A stretch of DNA of 64,000 bases from Enterovibrio coralii. Lineage in GTDB: Bacteria; Pseudomonadota; Gammaproteobacteria; Enterobacterales; Vibrionaceae. Within the stretch, counting starts at the first letter, position 1. Each line of letters starts with the position of its first letter. The notes under the pieces were generated by a model. The model was not told the origin of the DNA. It did no database searches and worked only from the letters and a program-made list of their open reading frames with translations. The stretch is from the NCBI RefSeq assembly GCF_001559595.1, contig NZ_LNTY01000034.1, positions 186,001 to 250,000 of the forward strand, in the 5' to 3' direction. Position numbers and translations under genes: made by a program. This document shows, piece by piece, positions 10,327 to 20,290 of the stretch.

Positions 10327-11309
10327 TACGACAATTTCCTAATTTCTGATGTACTCATGATTGGTTTGAAAATAAAACATAGGGCACCGACTATAGTAGG
10401 TGGTATCCATATTACGAGATGAAGTACTAGGGCATATACGGTAGCACTTATTTTGCTGTTTCCACCCATTGTCATTGCTTCTGACGTGAAATAGTCAAAG
10501 GTGCCAATGTAGCCAGGTGTGCTTGGAATGACAGTTGCTAATGTTCCAATGGGTAATGCTAACCAAGCTGCGAATGTGTTTGTTAATGTTGGTATGGCTA
10601 GAGCAACTAACCAGAAAACCAGCCCTTCGCATACCCAAGCAGCAGCGGACCATAAAATAAGCTTTACGGTAGTAGAGCCAGTTGAAACATAATCTAGTGC
10701 CAGAAATATCTTATTGAAAATTTCTTCCACTTTATTTCCCACGTCAACAGAAATTGATTTTAATACTGAAGTAATCACTCTAAATACTGGCTTAAAAACC
10801 TTTGGGAAGTTCAAAATAGCCACAATGATAACTCCGATCAAAATTAATCCCCAGCCTCCGATTCCAATTAAAGCTGAGTATTCTCCGTCTAGATAAGGAA
10901 GTATTATTCCAAGAATAGTAATCACCATCAATAGGTCTAACATCCTTTCAACTAAAAGAGTAGTAATTGAAGTAGACACGCTAATTTTCAGGTGCTTATT
11001 AAAGGCAAATGCTCTTATAATATCACCCAGGCGAAATGGAAGAATGTTATTCGCAGCGACACTAATAAACAGAGGGCTAAAACAGGCTTTCCATGTCAAA
11101 GACGGATTGTCATTTTTTAACATTACTCTCCATCTTTCGACTCGACAGGCATAGCCGAAAAAAAACATAACAATAGCTAAAACTATGTATACGAGGTCAA
11201 TTTGATAAAATAGATCCACTAATTCATTGGTATCTATATCTTTTAAAAACAAAAATCCAAAAAGAGCAGCTGTGGAAATGCCAATAAGTGATTTATGCAG
11301 GTTTTTCAC
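10326..11309 (-). CDS. UPF0104 / lysylphosphatidylglycerol synthase TM-region family membrane protein
   Basis: A 327-residue protein with about eight hydrophobic helices. Family-like elements include the early GYACRVERWRVML stretch, the NILPFRLGDIIRAFAF segment and the late PSTPGYIGTFDYF motif, all typical of the LPG_synthase_TM (UPF0104) family. Such proteins often occur beside polyprenyl-phosphate glycosyltransferases and have been proposed to move lipid-linked sugars. The start is GTG, overlapping the gtrB-like stop by four bases. A transport role is inferred from context only. Confidence 0.8.
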   Translation of the reverse strand: MKNLHKSLIGISTAALFGFLFLKDIDTNELVDLFYQIDLVYIVLAIVMFFFGYACRVERWRVMLKNDNPSLTWKACFSPLFISVAANNILPFRLGDIIRAFAFNKHLKISVSTSITTLLVERMLDLLMVITILGIILPYLDGEYSALIGIGGWGLILIGVIIVAILNFPKVFKPVFRVITSVLKSISVDVGNKVEEIFNKIFLALDYVSTGSTTVKLILWSAAAWVCEGLVFWLVALAIPTLTNTFAAWLALPIGTLATVIPSTPGYIGTFDYFTSEAMTMGGNSKISATVYALVLHLVIWIPPTIVGALCFIFKPIMSTSEIRKLS

Positions 11310-12310
11310 ACTTTTTCACCATTGACTTCAAACTTATGACTGCCTTTCTGTTTGTCTGGGGAAATCTCAATTATTTCACTCACAATGTATAGAGGTCTGT
11401 CTTTTGACTCATTATAAATTCTACCAATATACTCACCAAGGATACCGATACAAACAAGCTGAACGCCACCAATAAACAGTATAGCGATAATTAAGGCAGT
11501 CCAACCCTCGACCCATGTATTCGTGAATAACCTTAGCGATAGGGCATAAAAGATACCAGCTAATGCCAAAGTGGCTGAAGTCATGCCCAACCCTATGGAT
11601 AATTGCAATGGTTTAGTAGAAAACGACAAAATACCATCAGTTGCAAAGCGCAGCATTTTCTTTAGCGGATATTTACTTTCGCCAGCGTATCTTTCTTCTC
11701 GATTATAGGGGAGTGCAATTTGCTTAAAACCAACCCAACTTACCATTCCTCTAATAAAACGATCTTTTTCGGGCATGGATTTAAGTGCTTCAACAACGTT
11801 TCTTCCCATTAACCGAAAATCACCAGTATCCATCGGGATTGGAACATCCGAAAGTTTGTTCAATAACTTGTAAAATGCTCTAGCGGTAGTCAACTTGAAT
11901 ATTGATTCTCCTCGACGCTCCGCTCGTTGACCATAGACGACGTCGAAGCCTTCTTGCCATTTTACTATCATTTCATGGATAACTTCGGGTGGGTCTTGTA
12001 AATCTGCGTCAATTAGTATTACCGCATCCCCCTTCGATACTTCAATGCCTGCGGTAACAGCAACCTGATGACCAAAATTCCGAGCAAAGCAAACAACTCG
12101 AACTCTGCTATCTGCTTCTGCAAAGCGCCTCAAATGCTGCTTCGTATTGTCACTGCTGCCATCATCTACGAATATTAACTCAACATCCATTGCTTTTAAC
12201 GAGCGATAAAACTGTTGCAATCGGTCATATGTTACGTCTATTACTTCTTGTTCGTTGTAGCAAGGAACGACAATCGATAAAAGCGTCCTGGTGCCTTGGT
12301 TATGAACCAT
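11306..12310 (-). CDS. GtrB/DPM1-type polyprenyl-phosphate glycosyltransferase (GT2)
   Basis: GT2 enzymes of this class move a sugar from a nucleotide donor to undecaprenyl phosphate on the cytoplasmic face. The 334-residue protein has LSIVVPCYNEQEV at the start, the donor-site FVDDGSSDNT, the metal-binding DADLQDPPE and the acceptor-loop segment RAERRGES. Two C-terminal membrane helices follow (IGLGMTSATLALAG; LIIAILFIGGVQLV), then EYIGRIYNESKDRP, typical of GtrB. It is the first gene of the leftward operon. Its base composition looks less AT-rich than the three downstream genes. Confidence 0.88.
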   Translation of the reverse strand: MVHNQGTRTLLSIVVPCYNEQEVIDVTYDRLQQFYRSLKAMDVELIFVDDGSSDNTKQHLRRFAEADSRVRVVCFARNFGHQVAVTAGIEVSKGDAVILIDADLQDPPEVIHEMIVKWQEGFDVVYGQRAERRGESIFKLTTARAFYKLLNKLSDVPIPMDTGDFRLMGRNVVEALKSMPEKDRFIRGMVSWVGFKQIALPYNREERYAGESKYPLKKMLRFATDGILSFSTKPLQLSIGLGMTSATLALAGIFYALSLRLFTNTWVEGWTALIIAILFIGGVQLVCIGILGEYIGRIYNESKDRPLYIVSEIIEISPDKQKGSHKFEVNGEKV

Positions 12311-13011
12311 TTTTCTGTAGTTATCCTTTTTTACGACTGCTCTTTATTCAGTCACTTATTTATCTTCTCGTAGTGATTTGGCCAGATGACCTGCGGCATT
12401 GTCGAAACGCTTGGAGCGTACAGATCTCTAGTCAATCCCAAATCAATTAATTTCTGGTTTTAATGTCTTGCTTTGTCGGCTAAGTATCCGTTTGGTACTG
12501 TACATAGGACGGCCAAGAGTTGGAACAATACCTATGCTTAATGTTGCTGAATCTCTCATTATACTAAAATTAATTCTCTTTAAGTATCTTCTTGTGTGGG
12601 ACAAACGTTTCAAGTCCGAATTCGAGCCGAACTTATTTTAGGCCAAGAACCACCGCTACCTCACTTAGCTGCGATTGAAAAGGTTATTTGTCAAAGCAGT
12701 GAACTCGGTTTGCACCCATTAGCCGCAAGGTACTGTTTAAATCCAGTAGGTCCGGTTTTATGTGATTGAGAGGCGAAGTGAAGCTGCCATTTATTTTCGG
12801 TGAGGTTAGCCAGAGTAGCCATTCTGCGAGCGTTGAAGTTACAATGTTAGTTGTCTCAAACTCTATTTCTAAGAAAGCCACAGCATTTAAAAAGCAGCTT
12901 CAATCAAATTTCTGAGCGATACTTATGGACTCACTCTCACAAATAGCCTTATGGCACTCTTTGTCTTTTAGCTGATATGATTAAAGGATTACTTTCTACA
13001 GTAGATTACTG
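12311..13011. other. Roughly 0.7-kb region between the leftward operon and folC
   Basis: This divergent intergenic region should carry the promoter of the leftward operon and that of folC. No convincing gene is seen. A short minus-strand frame at 12684-12881 and a plus-strand open stretch near 12605-12770 have no recognisable motif. A partial ops-like string lies on the minus strand at 12651-12663, but it is too weak to call. Confidence 0.5.
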
Positions 13012-14279
13012 ATGTCAGAACAAATTTTACCCACAGCGCAATCACCGCTTTCTGAGTGGTTGAGCTATTTAGATATCCTCCACACCAGTGCAATCGACCT
13101 CGGCCTTGATCGTGTCTCGCACGTTGCTCAAAAAGGTCAACTGACAAAGCCTGCACCTAAAGTGATTACTGTTGCCGGGACTAACGGTAAAGGCTCTACC
13201 TGCGCCATGATTGAAGCCATCTTGCAAAAGGCCGGTTACAAGACAGGTGTATACAGCTCGCCTCATCTTATTCGTTACAACGAGCGCGTTCGCATTGATG
13301 GAAAAGAATTGGACGATGAACGCCACGCTGAAGCGTTCGCCGCTATCGAAGCGTTGCGTGGTGATACTAGTTTAAGCTTGTTCGAGTTTGGCACGCTAGC
13401 GGCACTGTGGCTGTTTATCGACAATGCTGTGGATGTTGTCATCCTCGAAGTTGGTTTGGGTGGCCGTTTGGATGCCACCAATGTGGTTGATCACGATGTG
13501 TCTGTTATCACCAGTTTGGCGATTGACCATGTTGACTGGCTGGGCGTGACATTGAAGTCATTGGTTTTGAGAAAGCGGGTATCTTCCGCGCGGGTAAACC
13601 TGCAGTTTGTGGCCAGCCAGAGCCACCTGCAAGCGTTGCGGCTCACGCTGATGATATTGGTGCAGACTTGCATCAAGTCGGGTACCAGTTTAATTACCAG
13701 CAAGATGGCGACGTATGGCATTGGCAATGCGGTGCATTCGATCTGCGCGATCTTCCTGTTCCAAGCTTGCCGCTTCCAAATGCCGCTACGGCTTTGATGG
13801 CACTGGGCGTATCTGAGCTAGGTGTCACCGATGAACACATCGTTGACGGGTTAGCGTCAGTTAAGCTGGCTGGTCGCATGGAAAGGCTGTCTGAATCTCC
13901 CCTAATTTTGCTTGATGTGGCGCACAATCCACATTCGGCTGGCTACCTTGCGCAAAAGATTTCGGAAATGAAATCGGCTTCGGGTGCGAAAGTGCACGGC
14001 GTTGTGGCCATGCTGCATGACAAAGACATCAAAGCAACGCTTGAGGAAATGAAAGCGGTGGTAGACCATTGGTACCCAGCCTCTTTGAAAGGTCCTCGCG
14101 CTGCGGATTGGAAAACACTGGCCGATTCTCTGCCCGACGGTATTCAAGGCTTTGAAACACCCAGTGACGCTTTTGAGGCGGCAAAAGCTGCCATTGCATG
14201 GGAAGGCGATATGATCATTGTCTTCGGTTCATTTCATACAGTAGGCGAAATCGCCGACCGTTTCTCTCAGTCGGAGTAA
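13012..14279 (+). CDS. folC: Folylpolyglutamate synthase / dihydrofolate synthase (frameshifted)
   Basis: FolC adds glutamate to dihydropteroate and to folates. The N-terminal part has the P-loop TVAGTNGKGSTCAMIEAIL near residue 53, SSPHLIRYNERVRIDG and LEVGLGGRLDATNVV. The frame changes near 13548, where GTGGAC is read as GTGAC. Restoring one G gives VDIEVIGFEKAGIFRAGKPA and continues through MALGVSEL, LDVAHNPHSAGYL and VFGSFHTVGEI to the stop at 14277-14279, about 422 residues in all. The family is essential and the rest is intact, so a base-calling error is likely. dedD starts two bases after the stop. Confidence 0.9.
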
Positions 14280-14281
14280 TT

Positions 14282-14824
14282 GTGGCAACTCAATTTCAAA
14301 ACCGTCTTGTCGGGACACTGATTCTGGTGTCTTTGGGCATTATTTTCATTCCAGACGTGTTTGATGGAAAAAAGGCGCATTATCAGGAAAACTTCGAAGC
14401 GATTCCGCTGCATGAAGAGTTCGATGAAAGTGTGCTGAATGCACCGGTGGAACTGCCAGAAGAGACCGAGTCTTTTATGCCACAAGACCCGGTAATGGTG
14501 ACTGTCGATACGGATAATGCTGACGTTGCTCAGCCGCAAGCTGTTGACGATACACAGCCTCAGGAAGGCTACCAAGACTCCGCATGGATTATTCGCCTTG
14601 GTACGTTCCGCAACCTTGAAAACGCAAAGAACCTAGTAGCGACGCTACGTAGTAAGGGTTATCGTGCCCAACTCTTGCCCCGAGGTGTTAAAGAGGGTGA
14701 GCTCGCCCGAGTCGAAGTGGGTCCTGATGTCTCTAAAGACAAGCTTGCGTCAATGACTGCAGATTTGGAGTCTTTGACCGGATTAAAAGGTCAACTGCTT
14801 AGATTTAACCCACTAAACCCATAA
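14282..14824 (+). CDS. dedD: SPOR-domain cell-division protein DedD
   Basis: DedD is a single-pass inner-membrane protein that binds denuded septal peptidoglycan. The chosen GTG start at 14282 gives VATQFQNRLVGTLILVSLG, with a membrane segment at residues 9-25, an acidic linker and a C-terminal SPOR domain from about residue 100 (AWIIRLGTFRNLENA to LLRFNPLNP). The length is 181 residues. An upstream ATG at 14198 would overlap folC and add a sequence foreign to the family, so it was rejected. Confidence 0.9.
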   Translation: MATQFQNRLVGTLILVSLGIIFIPDVFDGKKAHYQENFEAIPLHEEFDESVLNAPVELPEETESFMPQDPVMVTVDTDNADVAQPQAVDDTQPQEGYQDSAWIIRLGTFRNLENAKNLVATLRSKGYRAQLLPRGVKEGELARVEVGPDVSKDKLASMTADLESLTGLKGQLLRFNPLNP

Positions 14825-14838
14825 GAAAACGTTTGCGT
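14823..14838. promoter_or_regulatory. PurR operator before cvpA-purF
   Basis: AAGAAAACGTTTGCGT matches the PurR palindrome consensus ACGCAAACGTTTGCGT at 14 of 16 bases, with a perfect right half. It overlaps the -35 position of the candidate cvpA promoter, whose -10 is TAAAAT at 14854-14859. E. coli cvpA-purF is controlled by PurR in the same way. Confidence 0.85.
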
Positions 14839-14887
14839 CGTCATTTTTTCTGTTAAAATGCGCGCGAATCGCTCAGATGATTAAAAG

Positions 14888-15379
14888 ATGAATTGGATAG
14901 ATTACGTCATTATTGGAGTGATCAGCTTCTCTGCTGTGATTAGCTTGGTCCGTGGATTTGTGAAGGAAGCACTGTCGCTGGTGATTTGGTTTGGCGCCTT
15001 TTTCGTTGCCAGCAATTTTTACCCTCAGCTTGCCGCTTACTTTACTAACATTCAGGACGAAATGATTCGAAATGGCGCGGCCATTGCCGTGTTGTTTATA
15101 GCGACTTTGATCGTTGGTGCTGTTGTGAATTATGTGATTGGACAATTAGTTCAGAAAACGGGCCTGTCAGGCACGGATCGCGTGCTTGGTATTGTGTTTG
15201 GGGGCATTCGTGGCGTGCTGATTGTTGCCGCCGTATTGTTCTTCCTCGACGCGTTTACAGGCTTTGCTAGCAGCGCCGAATGGAAACAATCACAATTAAT
15301 CCCTAAATTTGGGGTAGTGATTGAGTGGTTTTTCTCGTATTTGGAGCAAAGCTCCAGCTTCTTACCCAAGGTGATTTAA
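14888..15379 (+). CDS. cvpA: CvpA family membrane protein
   Basis: CvpA is an inner-membrane protein first named for colicin V production and almost always encoded with purF. The 163-residue product begins [20 protein letters not shown] and shows four hydrophobic segments, with the family-like [12 protein letters not shown] and [14 protein letters not shown] stretches. purF starts 86 bases downstream and the PurR box lies just upstream, so the two probably form one operon. Confidence 0.95.
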   Translation: MNWIDYVIIGVISFSAVISLVRGFVKEALSLVIWFGAFFVASNFYPQLAAYFTNIQDEMIRNGAAIAVLFIATLIVGAVVNYVIGQLVQKTGLSGTDRVLGIVFGGIRGVLIVAAVLFFLDAFTGFASSAEWKQSQLIPKFGVVIEWFFSYLEQSSSFLPKVI

Positions 15380-15465
15380 CGACGGTCAGGTGCTGTCGAC
15401 GCAGCACCTGATACTATCGTTAGCTGTCCCTCGGGAACACTCTGGCTTTACAAGGAACAGCATAC

Positions 15466-16983
15466 ATGTGTGGGATTGTTGGGATTGTGGGTGAAACCCC
15501 GGTTAATCAGTCGATTTACGATGCGTTGACGGTACTTCAGCATCGAGGACAGGATGCCGCGGGGATCGTGACTATTGATAACAACCGTTTTCGCTTGAGA
15601 AAAGCAAACGGATTGGTAAAAGATGTTTTCCAACTAAAACACATGCAACGTCTGCAGGGAACCGTGGGTATTGGCCATGTGCGTTACCCAACAGCGGGCA
15701 GCTCCAGTGCTTCTGAAGCACAGCCTTTCTACGTTAACTCGCCATACGGCATTACTCTGGCGCACAACGGCAACCTGACCAACGCTAACCAATTGCGTGA
15801 CTCTTTGTTTGCACACGACCGCCGCCACCTGAATACGACATCAGATTCAGAAATTCTGCTGAACGTACTGGCTCACCAGATTGACAAAGCCACGTCTCAT
15901 CCATTGACGGAAGAAGATGTATTTAACGCGGTGCGTGCTGTGCACAGCCAAGTATCAGGTGCTTATGCGGTTGTGGCGATGATCATCGGCCATGGCCTTA
16001 TTGCATTCCGCGACCCAGATGGCATTCGCCCAATTTGCATGGGTAAGCGCACGGTGAACGGACGCACAGAATACATGGTCGCTTCTGAGTCAGTGGCATT
16101 GGATGCGGTAGGTTTTGATTTTGTTCGCGACATTGCACCCGGGGAAGCGGTTTACATTACCTTTGAAGGTGAGCTCTTTACGCGTCAGTGTTCAGACACA
16201 CCATCGCTGTCACCATGTATTTTTGAATTCGTATACTTCGCACGTCCAGATTCATTTATCGATAAGATCTCTGTGTACGGTGCTCGAATCAACATGGGCA
16301 AAAAGCTTGGTGCGAAAATTCGTCGCGAATGGGAAGACTTGGATATTGATGTAGTTATTCCAATCCCTGAAACTTCATGTGATATCGCACTAGAAATCGC
16401 ACAAGTTCTGGAAAAACCGTATCGTCAAGGGTTTGTTAAAAACCGCTATGTTGGCCGCACCTTTATCATGCCTGGCCAGCAGCAACGCCGTAAATCTGTG
16501 CGTCGCAAGCTAAATGCCATCCGATCTGAGTTCAAAGACAAATCCGTTCTGCTGGTGGATGACTCTATCGTTCGCGGTACAACGTCTGAGCAAATCATTG
16601 AGATGGCGCGTGAAGCGGGCGCAAAACGCGTTTACATGGCGTCTGCAGCCCCAGAGATTCGCTTCCCGAACGTTTATGGTATTGATATGCCAAGCGCAAA
16701 TGAATTGATTGCGCATGGTCGTGAAGTGGAAGAGATCAACAATATCATCGGTGCGGACGGTTTGATTTTCCAAGACCTGAGCGATTTGGAAGACGCAGTG
16801 CGTGAAGGCAACCCTGATATTCAGCAGTTTGAAAGCTCAGTATTCAGCGGTCACTATGTCACGAGCGATATCGACCAGACTTACCTTGATTACATTGCGA
16901 GCCTTCGCAACGATGAAACGAAAGCTGTGAGAGAACAGCAGCAAGAGCTGGCAAATCTCGAAATTTACAACGAAGAAAACTAG
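15466..16983 (+). CDS. purF: Amidophosphoribosyltransferase
   Basis: PurF catalyses the first committed step of purine synthesis, making phosphoribosylamine from PRPP and glutamine. After the initiator methionine comes the catalytic cysteine (MCGIVGIVG), as in class II glutamine amidotransferases. The N-terminal domain has [12 protein letters not shown] and [11 protein letters not shown]. The C-terminal phosphoribosyltransferase domain carries the PRPP loop [14 protein letters not shown]. The 505-residue length is normal. It ends at a strong bidirectional terminator. Confidence 0.98.
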   Translation: MCGIVGIVGETPVNQSIYDALTVLQHRGQDAAGIVTIDNNRFRLRKANGLVKDVFQLKHMQRLQGTVGIGHVRYPTAGSSSASEAQPFYVNSPYGITLAHNGNLTNANQLRDSLFAHDRRHLNTTSDSEILLNVLAHQIDKATSHPLTEEDVFNAVRAVHSQVSGAYAVVAMIIGHGLIAFRDPDGIRPICMGKRTVNGRTEYMVASESVALDAVGFDFVRDIAPGEAVYITFEGELFTRQCSDTPSLSPCIFEFVYFARPDSFIDKISVYGARINMGKKLGAKIRREWEDLDIDVVIPIPETSCDIALEIAQVLEKPYRQGFVKNRYVGRTFIMPGQQQRRKSVRRKLNAIRSEFKDKSVLLVDDSIVRGTTSEQIIEMAREAGAKRVYMASAAPEIRFPNVYGIDMPSANELIAHGREVEEINNIIGADGLIFQDLSDLEDAVREGNPDIQQFESSVFSGHYVTSDIDQTYLDYIASLRNDETKAVREQQQELANLEIYNEEN

Positions 16984-16995
16984 AAATAGAGCATG

Positions 16996-17026
16996 AAAAA
17001 AGCGCGGCAGAAGCCGCGCTTTTTGT
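16996..17026. terminator. Bidirectional terminator between purF and the Yip1 gene
   Basis: AGCGCGGC (17001-17008) pairs with GCCGCGCT (17013-17020) around a four-base loop. There are A residues before the stem and T residues after it, so it can act on both convergent genes. Confidence 0.9.
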
Positions 17027-17042
17027 TTGTCTGAAATACCGA

Positions 17043-17681
17043 TTAATGCACAAACATCGGGCCGAAACCCACATTCCACATGATGACGGTGCTTGCGAGT
17101 ATCGCGACCAGTAACACCAGTCCGCAGGTCACCACTGATGAGGCGTAAATAAACCCACGCTCTTCTGGGATGTGCATAATGATGGGTACGCCGGTATACA
17201 AGAGGTATACCGAGTAAGCTATGCCAGCCAGCCCGACTAACATCACAAACCACACCACTGGATACAAGGCTGCGAGTCCAACCATGAATATCGGGGTAGC
17301 GGTGTAAGCGGCAAGTTCTAACGCTTGGGTGTAAGTAGGCTCAGAGCCAAAGGTACGGCTCATCCAGAGGGTGAGATAGGCGAGTGCCATTACACCAGTG
17401 ATAAGCGCAAAATACATGGCAAAGGCAATGATCGCGGCACTTTGCTCAGTTAAAAAGATGGGATCGCCTACGCCAATGCTCCAACCAATGTGTACGCTTG
17501 AGTAGTAGGCGCAAATTGGTGGGATGAGAGCCATAATGGCCGCATGCCCGAGGCTTTCAACCGTCCCTTCGTGACGATCGTAAATGTTCTTCCATTCTTC
17601 TTTTGGATGGGTGTAGAGGCCCCACAAATGTCCCAGAATCATAGTCGCTCCTTCAGGCAGCTTGTCATGTGTATCGCTCAA
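17043..17681 (-). CDS. YIP1 family inner-membrane protein
   Basis: A 212-residue protein with five hydrophobic segments after a polar N-terminus containing the family-like LYTHPKEEWKNI stretch. The pattern of a Trp-rich amphipathic start followed by helices such as AAIMALIPPICAYYS fits bacterial YIP1 (PF04893) proteins. The function of the bacterial members is unknown. It stands alone, convergent with purF. Confidence 0.75.
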   Translation of the reverse strand: MSDTHDKLPEGATMILGHLWGLYTHPKEEWKNIYDRHEGTVESLGHAAIMALIPPICAYYSSVHIGWSIGVGDPIFLTEQSAAIIAFAMYFALITGVMALAYLTLWMSRTFGSEPTYTQALELAAYTATPIFMVGLAALYPVVWFVMLVGLAGIAYSVYLLYTGVPIIMHIPEERGFIYASSVVTCGLVLLVAILASTVIMWNVGFGPMFVH

Positions 17682-17823
17682 CTATCTCTTACGTAAGAAG
17701 AGATAATTTGCGTTTACATACCTATAACAATTAGCCGTTGCGAGAGCGCTTATCAAGTTTTACAGACCAAAACTTAGTCTATTTTTTAATCACTTATCGA
17801 AACTGGGACACTTGAGATCTTAA

Positions 17824-18714
17824 TCACGAATTCGATGTTCTCGACTGAAAGAATGACAGTGAAAACTCGATAAATGCACGCAATTTTTCAGGTTGGTGTG
17901 TCTTGTCGCGGTACATCAAATAAATGTCACGTGGGTTCGACGTCCAATCCTGAAGAACGTGTTCCAATTCACCGCTTTCCAAATCTTGCTGAACCAAGAC
18001 ATCAGGGATCAGAGCAACGCCCAATCCATCTTTGGCCGCAACGCGGATAACACGGAGCTCGGAGGCTTCAAAACGTCCTTGCTGGGAAATGCAAAGCTGT
18101 TGGCCTTTGTCGTCATTCAAGCGCCAGCGCATCAACGGCCAACCTTTAAGCAGGTCATGGTTTGGCAAATCTGCCGCATCACGAAGAGGTGGACGATTCT
18201 TCAAGTAACATGGGCTTGCGACCAGAATGTCACGGACAGAATGCAGCTTGCGTGCAATGAGTGACGAGTCACGTTGCGGACCAATACGAATGAAGGCATG
18301 GCGGTCTTCATTGTTTTGTTGGTCAACATCATTCGACAAAGACAGGTCTAGGCGGATGTCAGGGTACTTTTTCAGGAACGCCGAGAACATTGGCTGCAAC
18401 AACTTCATCGCGATGTTTGATGGCGCACTGATGCGCAGAACACCAGAGGTACCTTTACAGCTTTCTGTCAGATCATCAGCTGTATCAATGAGTTGCTCTA
18501 AGAGTGGTTTACAGCGTTCGTAAAATGCTTGGCCTGCTTCAGTCACAGAGAGTTTTCGGGCATCGCGGTGCAACAGCCGAATTTGAATGTCTTCCTCAAG
18601 AGCCTGAATCCGGCGGGTGAGAGTAGCGACAGGTATCCCGGTTTTTTTAGAGGCTAGTGTGTAGCTGCCATGCTCAACGATAAGCCTGAACAGATTTAAA
18701 TCATCTAGTTTCAT
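17824..18714 (-). CDS. LysR family transcriptional regulator
   Basis: The 296-residue protein has the LysR winged helix-turn-helix at residues 1-60 (LNLFRLIVEHGSYTLASKKTG and the RRIQALEE recognition part). A substrate-binding domain follows, with the GVLRISAP start and a late DGLGVALIPDVLVQQDLESG motif. It is divergent from the rssB-like gene, with about 300 bases between them, but the target genes cannot be told from the sequence. The overall form resembles the LTTR subgroup that acts on redox or small-molecule exporter genes, but this is weak. Confidence 0.9.
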   Translation of the reverse strand: MKLDDLNLFRLIVEHGSYTLASKKTGIPVATLTRRIQALEEDIQIRLLHRDARKLSVTEAGQAFYERCKPLLEQLIDTADDLTESCKGTSGVLRISAPSNIAMKLLQPMFSAFLKKYPDIRLDLSLSNDVDQQNNEDRHAFIRIGPQRDSSLIARKLHSVRDILVASPCYLKNRPPLRDAADLPNHDLLKGWPLMRWRLNDDKGQQLCISQQGRFEASELRVIRVAAKDGLGVALIPDVLVQQDLESGELEHVLQDWTSNPRDIYLMYRDKTHQPEKLRAFIEFSLSFFQSRTSNS

Positions 18715-19016
18715 AAAATTTCAGTTTCATGCGATGGCCTTCACTAATGGGCCAGTAATTATGTATTTCAAATTAACAAGGGCCTCTTTTCGTTGTCTCA
18801 TATCAAGAAAGAGTGAAAGTCGTGTGGAGTACCCTCTACACAGTTTAGCTCAATCGATTTAAAAACTGACGTGATACAGATGGTTAGAGCCTTGCTATAT
18901 GGAAAAGTGGTTCAGAGTACCACGAAAAGCGGCAAAGCCAACTATTCTATAGGCAGAGATAAAAGGCGTTGCGATGCCAAAACGTGTTGTAGAGTTCGCA
19001 ATGTAGGCAGGAGTGT
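18715..19016. other. Divergent intergenic region, LysR gene / rssB-like gene
   Basis: About 300 bases that must hold the two promoters. No clear palindromic LysR box or sigma-specific promoter stands out by eye. Confidence 0.5.
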
Positions 19017-20076
19017 ATGACAGTGTTAGCAGGAAAAGAAGTTCTCATTGTTGAAGATGATCCGGTGTTCATCCGCATCATCTCTGGATTCCTTAAGAAG
19101 GAAGGCTGCACCGTGCGTGAAGCTGAGAATGGACTCGACGGGTTAAAAGCACTGAGAGAAGGCATTCCGGACCTACTGATCAGCGATTTGTCGATGCCGG
19201 TCATGACAGGATTGGAGTTTGTCCAAGAAGTTAGTCTTGAATACCCCATGCTTCCGGTGATTGTTATCTCAGGGACAGGTGGCATGTCAGACGTGGCGCA
19301 AGCCTGCGCTTCGGCGTGAAAGATTTTCTTATCAAGCTATCGACGACATCATGGTAGTGCGTTCGGCGATTATCTCAGTACTTGAAGAGTCGGAAACAGA
19401 AACAAGCAACGACACTGACTTTTCGCAGCAATGGTTTAAGGTCTCCCAAGGGAGTGAGCAACCACTTACTGAAGAGCTTCGCTGGCACTTGGATGATTTG
19501 CTGGATAATCCCGGTAGTGCGAGAGACCTCCTAATGGGACTTATGCCGGAGCAAGACTCCCGACAAGGCGACTGGCGTTTATCTTACCACTCCCTGCAAT
19601 CTGCAGACTCTAATCCTGTTGTCCTCGATTACATGTGGATGATGGATGGCAAGATGGCCTTCTACATGGTCGACAGTGCTTCGGCTGGCGAGAATGGCAC
19701 GGCAACGACCCTGATGATACGCGCGTTTTTCAACGAGTATCTCCGCTCGCAAGATGCAGATGAGAGAGGGTTCATACACCTCGTCCACCAAATCGAGCAT
19801 GCGATTAAAAAATCCACCTATGCCAGCCCAATCCGTGCAATGTTCGGCATACTCAATGCTGCGGACAACCAGCTCGATGTCCTTTCGATGGGCTTGAATG
19901 CAGTCGTGGATGGTGCAGGAAACGCCATCATCGTTAAAAACGACCATCTTCTCGGCAAAGATGCCGCCTCAACGCGCTTTCAGACCATCGACTTGTCTAG
20001 CGGCAGCATACGCGTATCCCTTAGTGAAATAGGGTTAACCAGTTTTAGCCTAGACATCCAGCGCTTGAGCGCATAG
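19017..20076 (+). CDS. rssB: RssB-like response regulator with degenerate PP2C-type output domain (two frameshifts)
   Basis: RssB delivers sigma-S to ClpXP for degradation. The N-terminal receiver domain has VLIVEDDPVF, the phospho-acceptor Asp57 in LISDLSMP, VIVISGTG and, once repaired, the KP motif. The frame breaks near 19304 (GCCCTG read as GCCTG) and near 19337 (AAGCCT read as AAGCT). Restoring one C at each gives AQALRFGVKDFLIKPIDDIM and a 353-residue protein. The C-terminal part (LDYMWMMDGKMAFYMVDSAS, then LMIRAFFNEYL) aligns in pattern with E. coli RssB. Another PP2C-type response regulator cannot be excluded. It lies just upstream of rfaH but has its own terminator. Confidence 0.75.
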
Positions 20077-20096
20077 ATACCTCCCCTACAAAACCA

Positions 20097-20121
20097 AGCC
20101 ATCCTTTGCGGTGGCTTTTTC
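20097..20121 (+). terminator. Terminator after the rssB-like gene
   Basis: AGCCATC pairs with GGTGGCT (one wobble) around a six-base loop and is followed by five T residues. It lies about 20 bases past the stop. Confidence 0.8.
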
Positions 20122-20290
20122 AGTTTTTGTAACAAAGCAAGCACTCATAAACAAAATATGATGGAGTGCAGACAAATTGTTCAGTTACCTGCACAGCCCT
20201 TGCTGCATGGTATCCAGCCTAATATACTCTTGAGTTGCTTCGCAAACCCGATGCAAGAATTGCCCTAGCTTTGAAATCGACGAGAAAGAA

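Noticed and set aside
12651..12663. Partial ops-like string on the minus strand upstream of the GtrB-type operon
   Set aside because: TGAGGTAGC matches only 7 of 9 core positions and lacks the GGC start, so RfaH control of this operon is not supported.
12684..12881. Short minus-strand frame between the leftward operon and folC
   Set aside because: It has 65 residues, no recognisable motif and no good ribosome site. It may be chance or decayed DNA.
19295..19345. Programmed frameshifting in the rssB-like gene
   Set aside because: There are two separate shifts with no slippery heptamer or structure, and the same kind of loss is seen in many other genes of the window.
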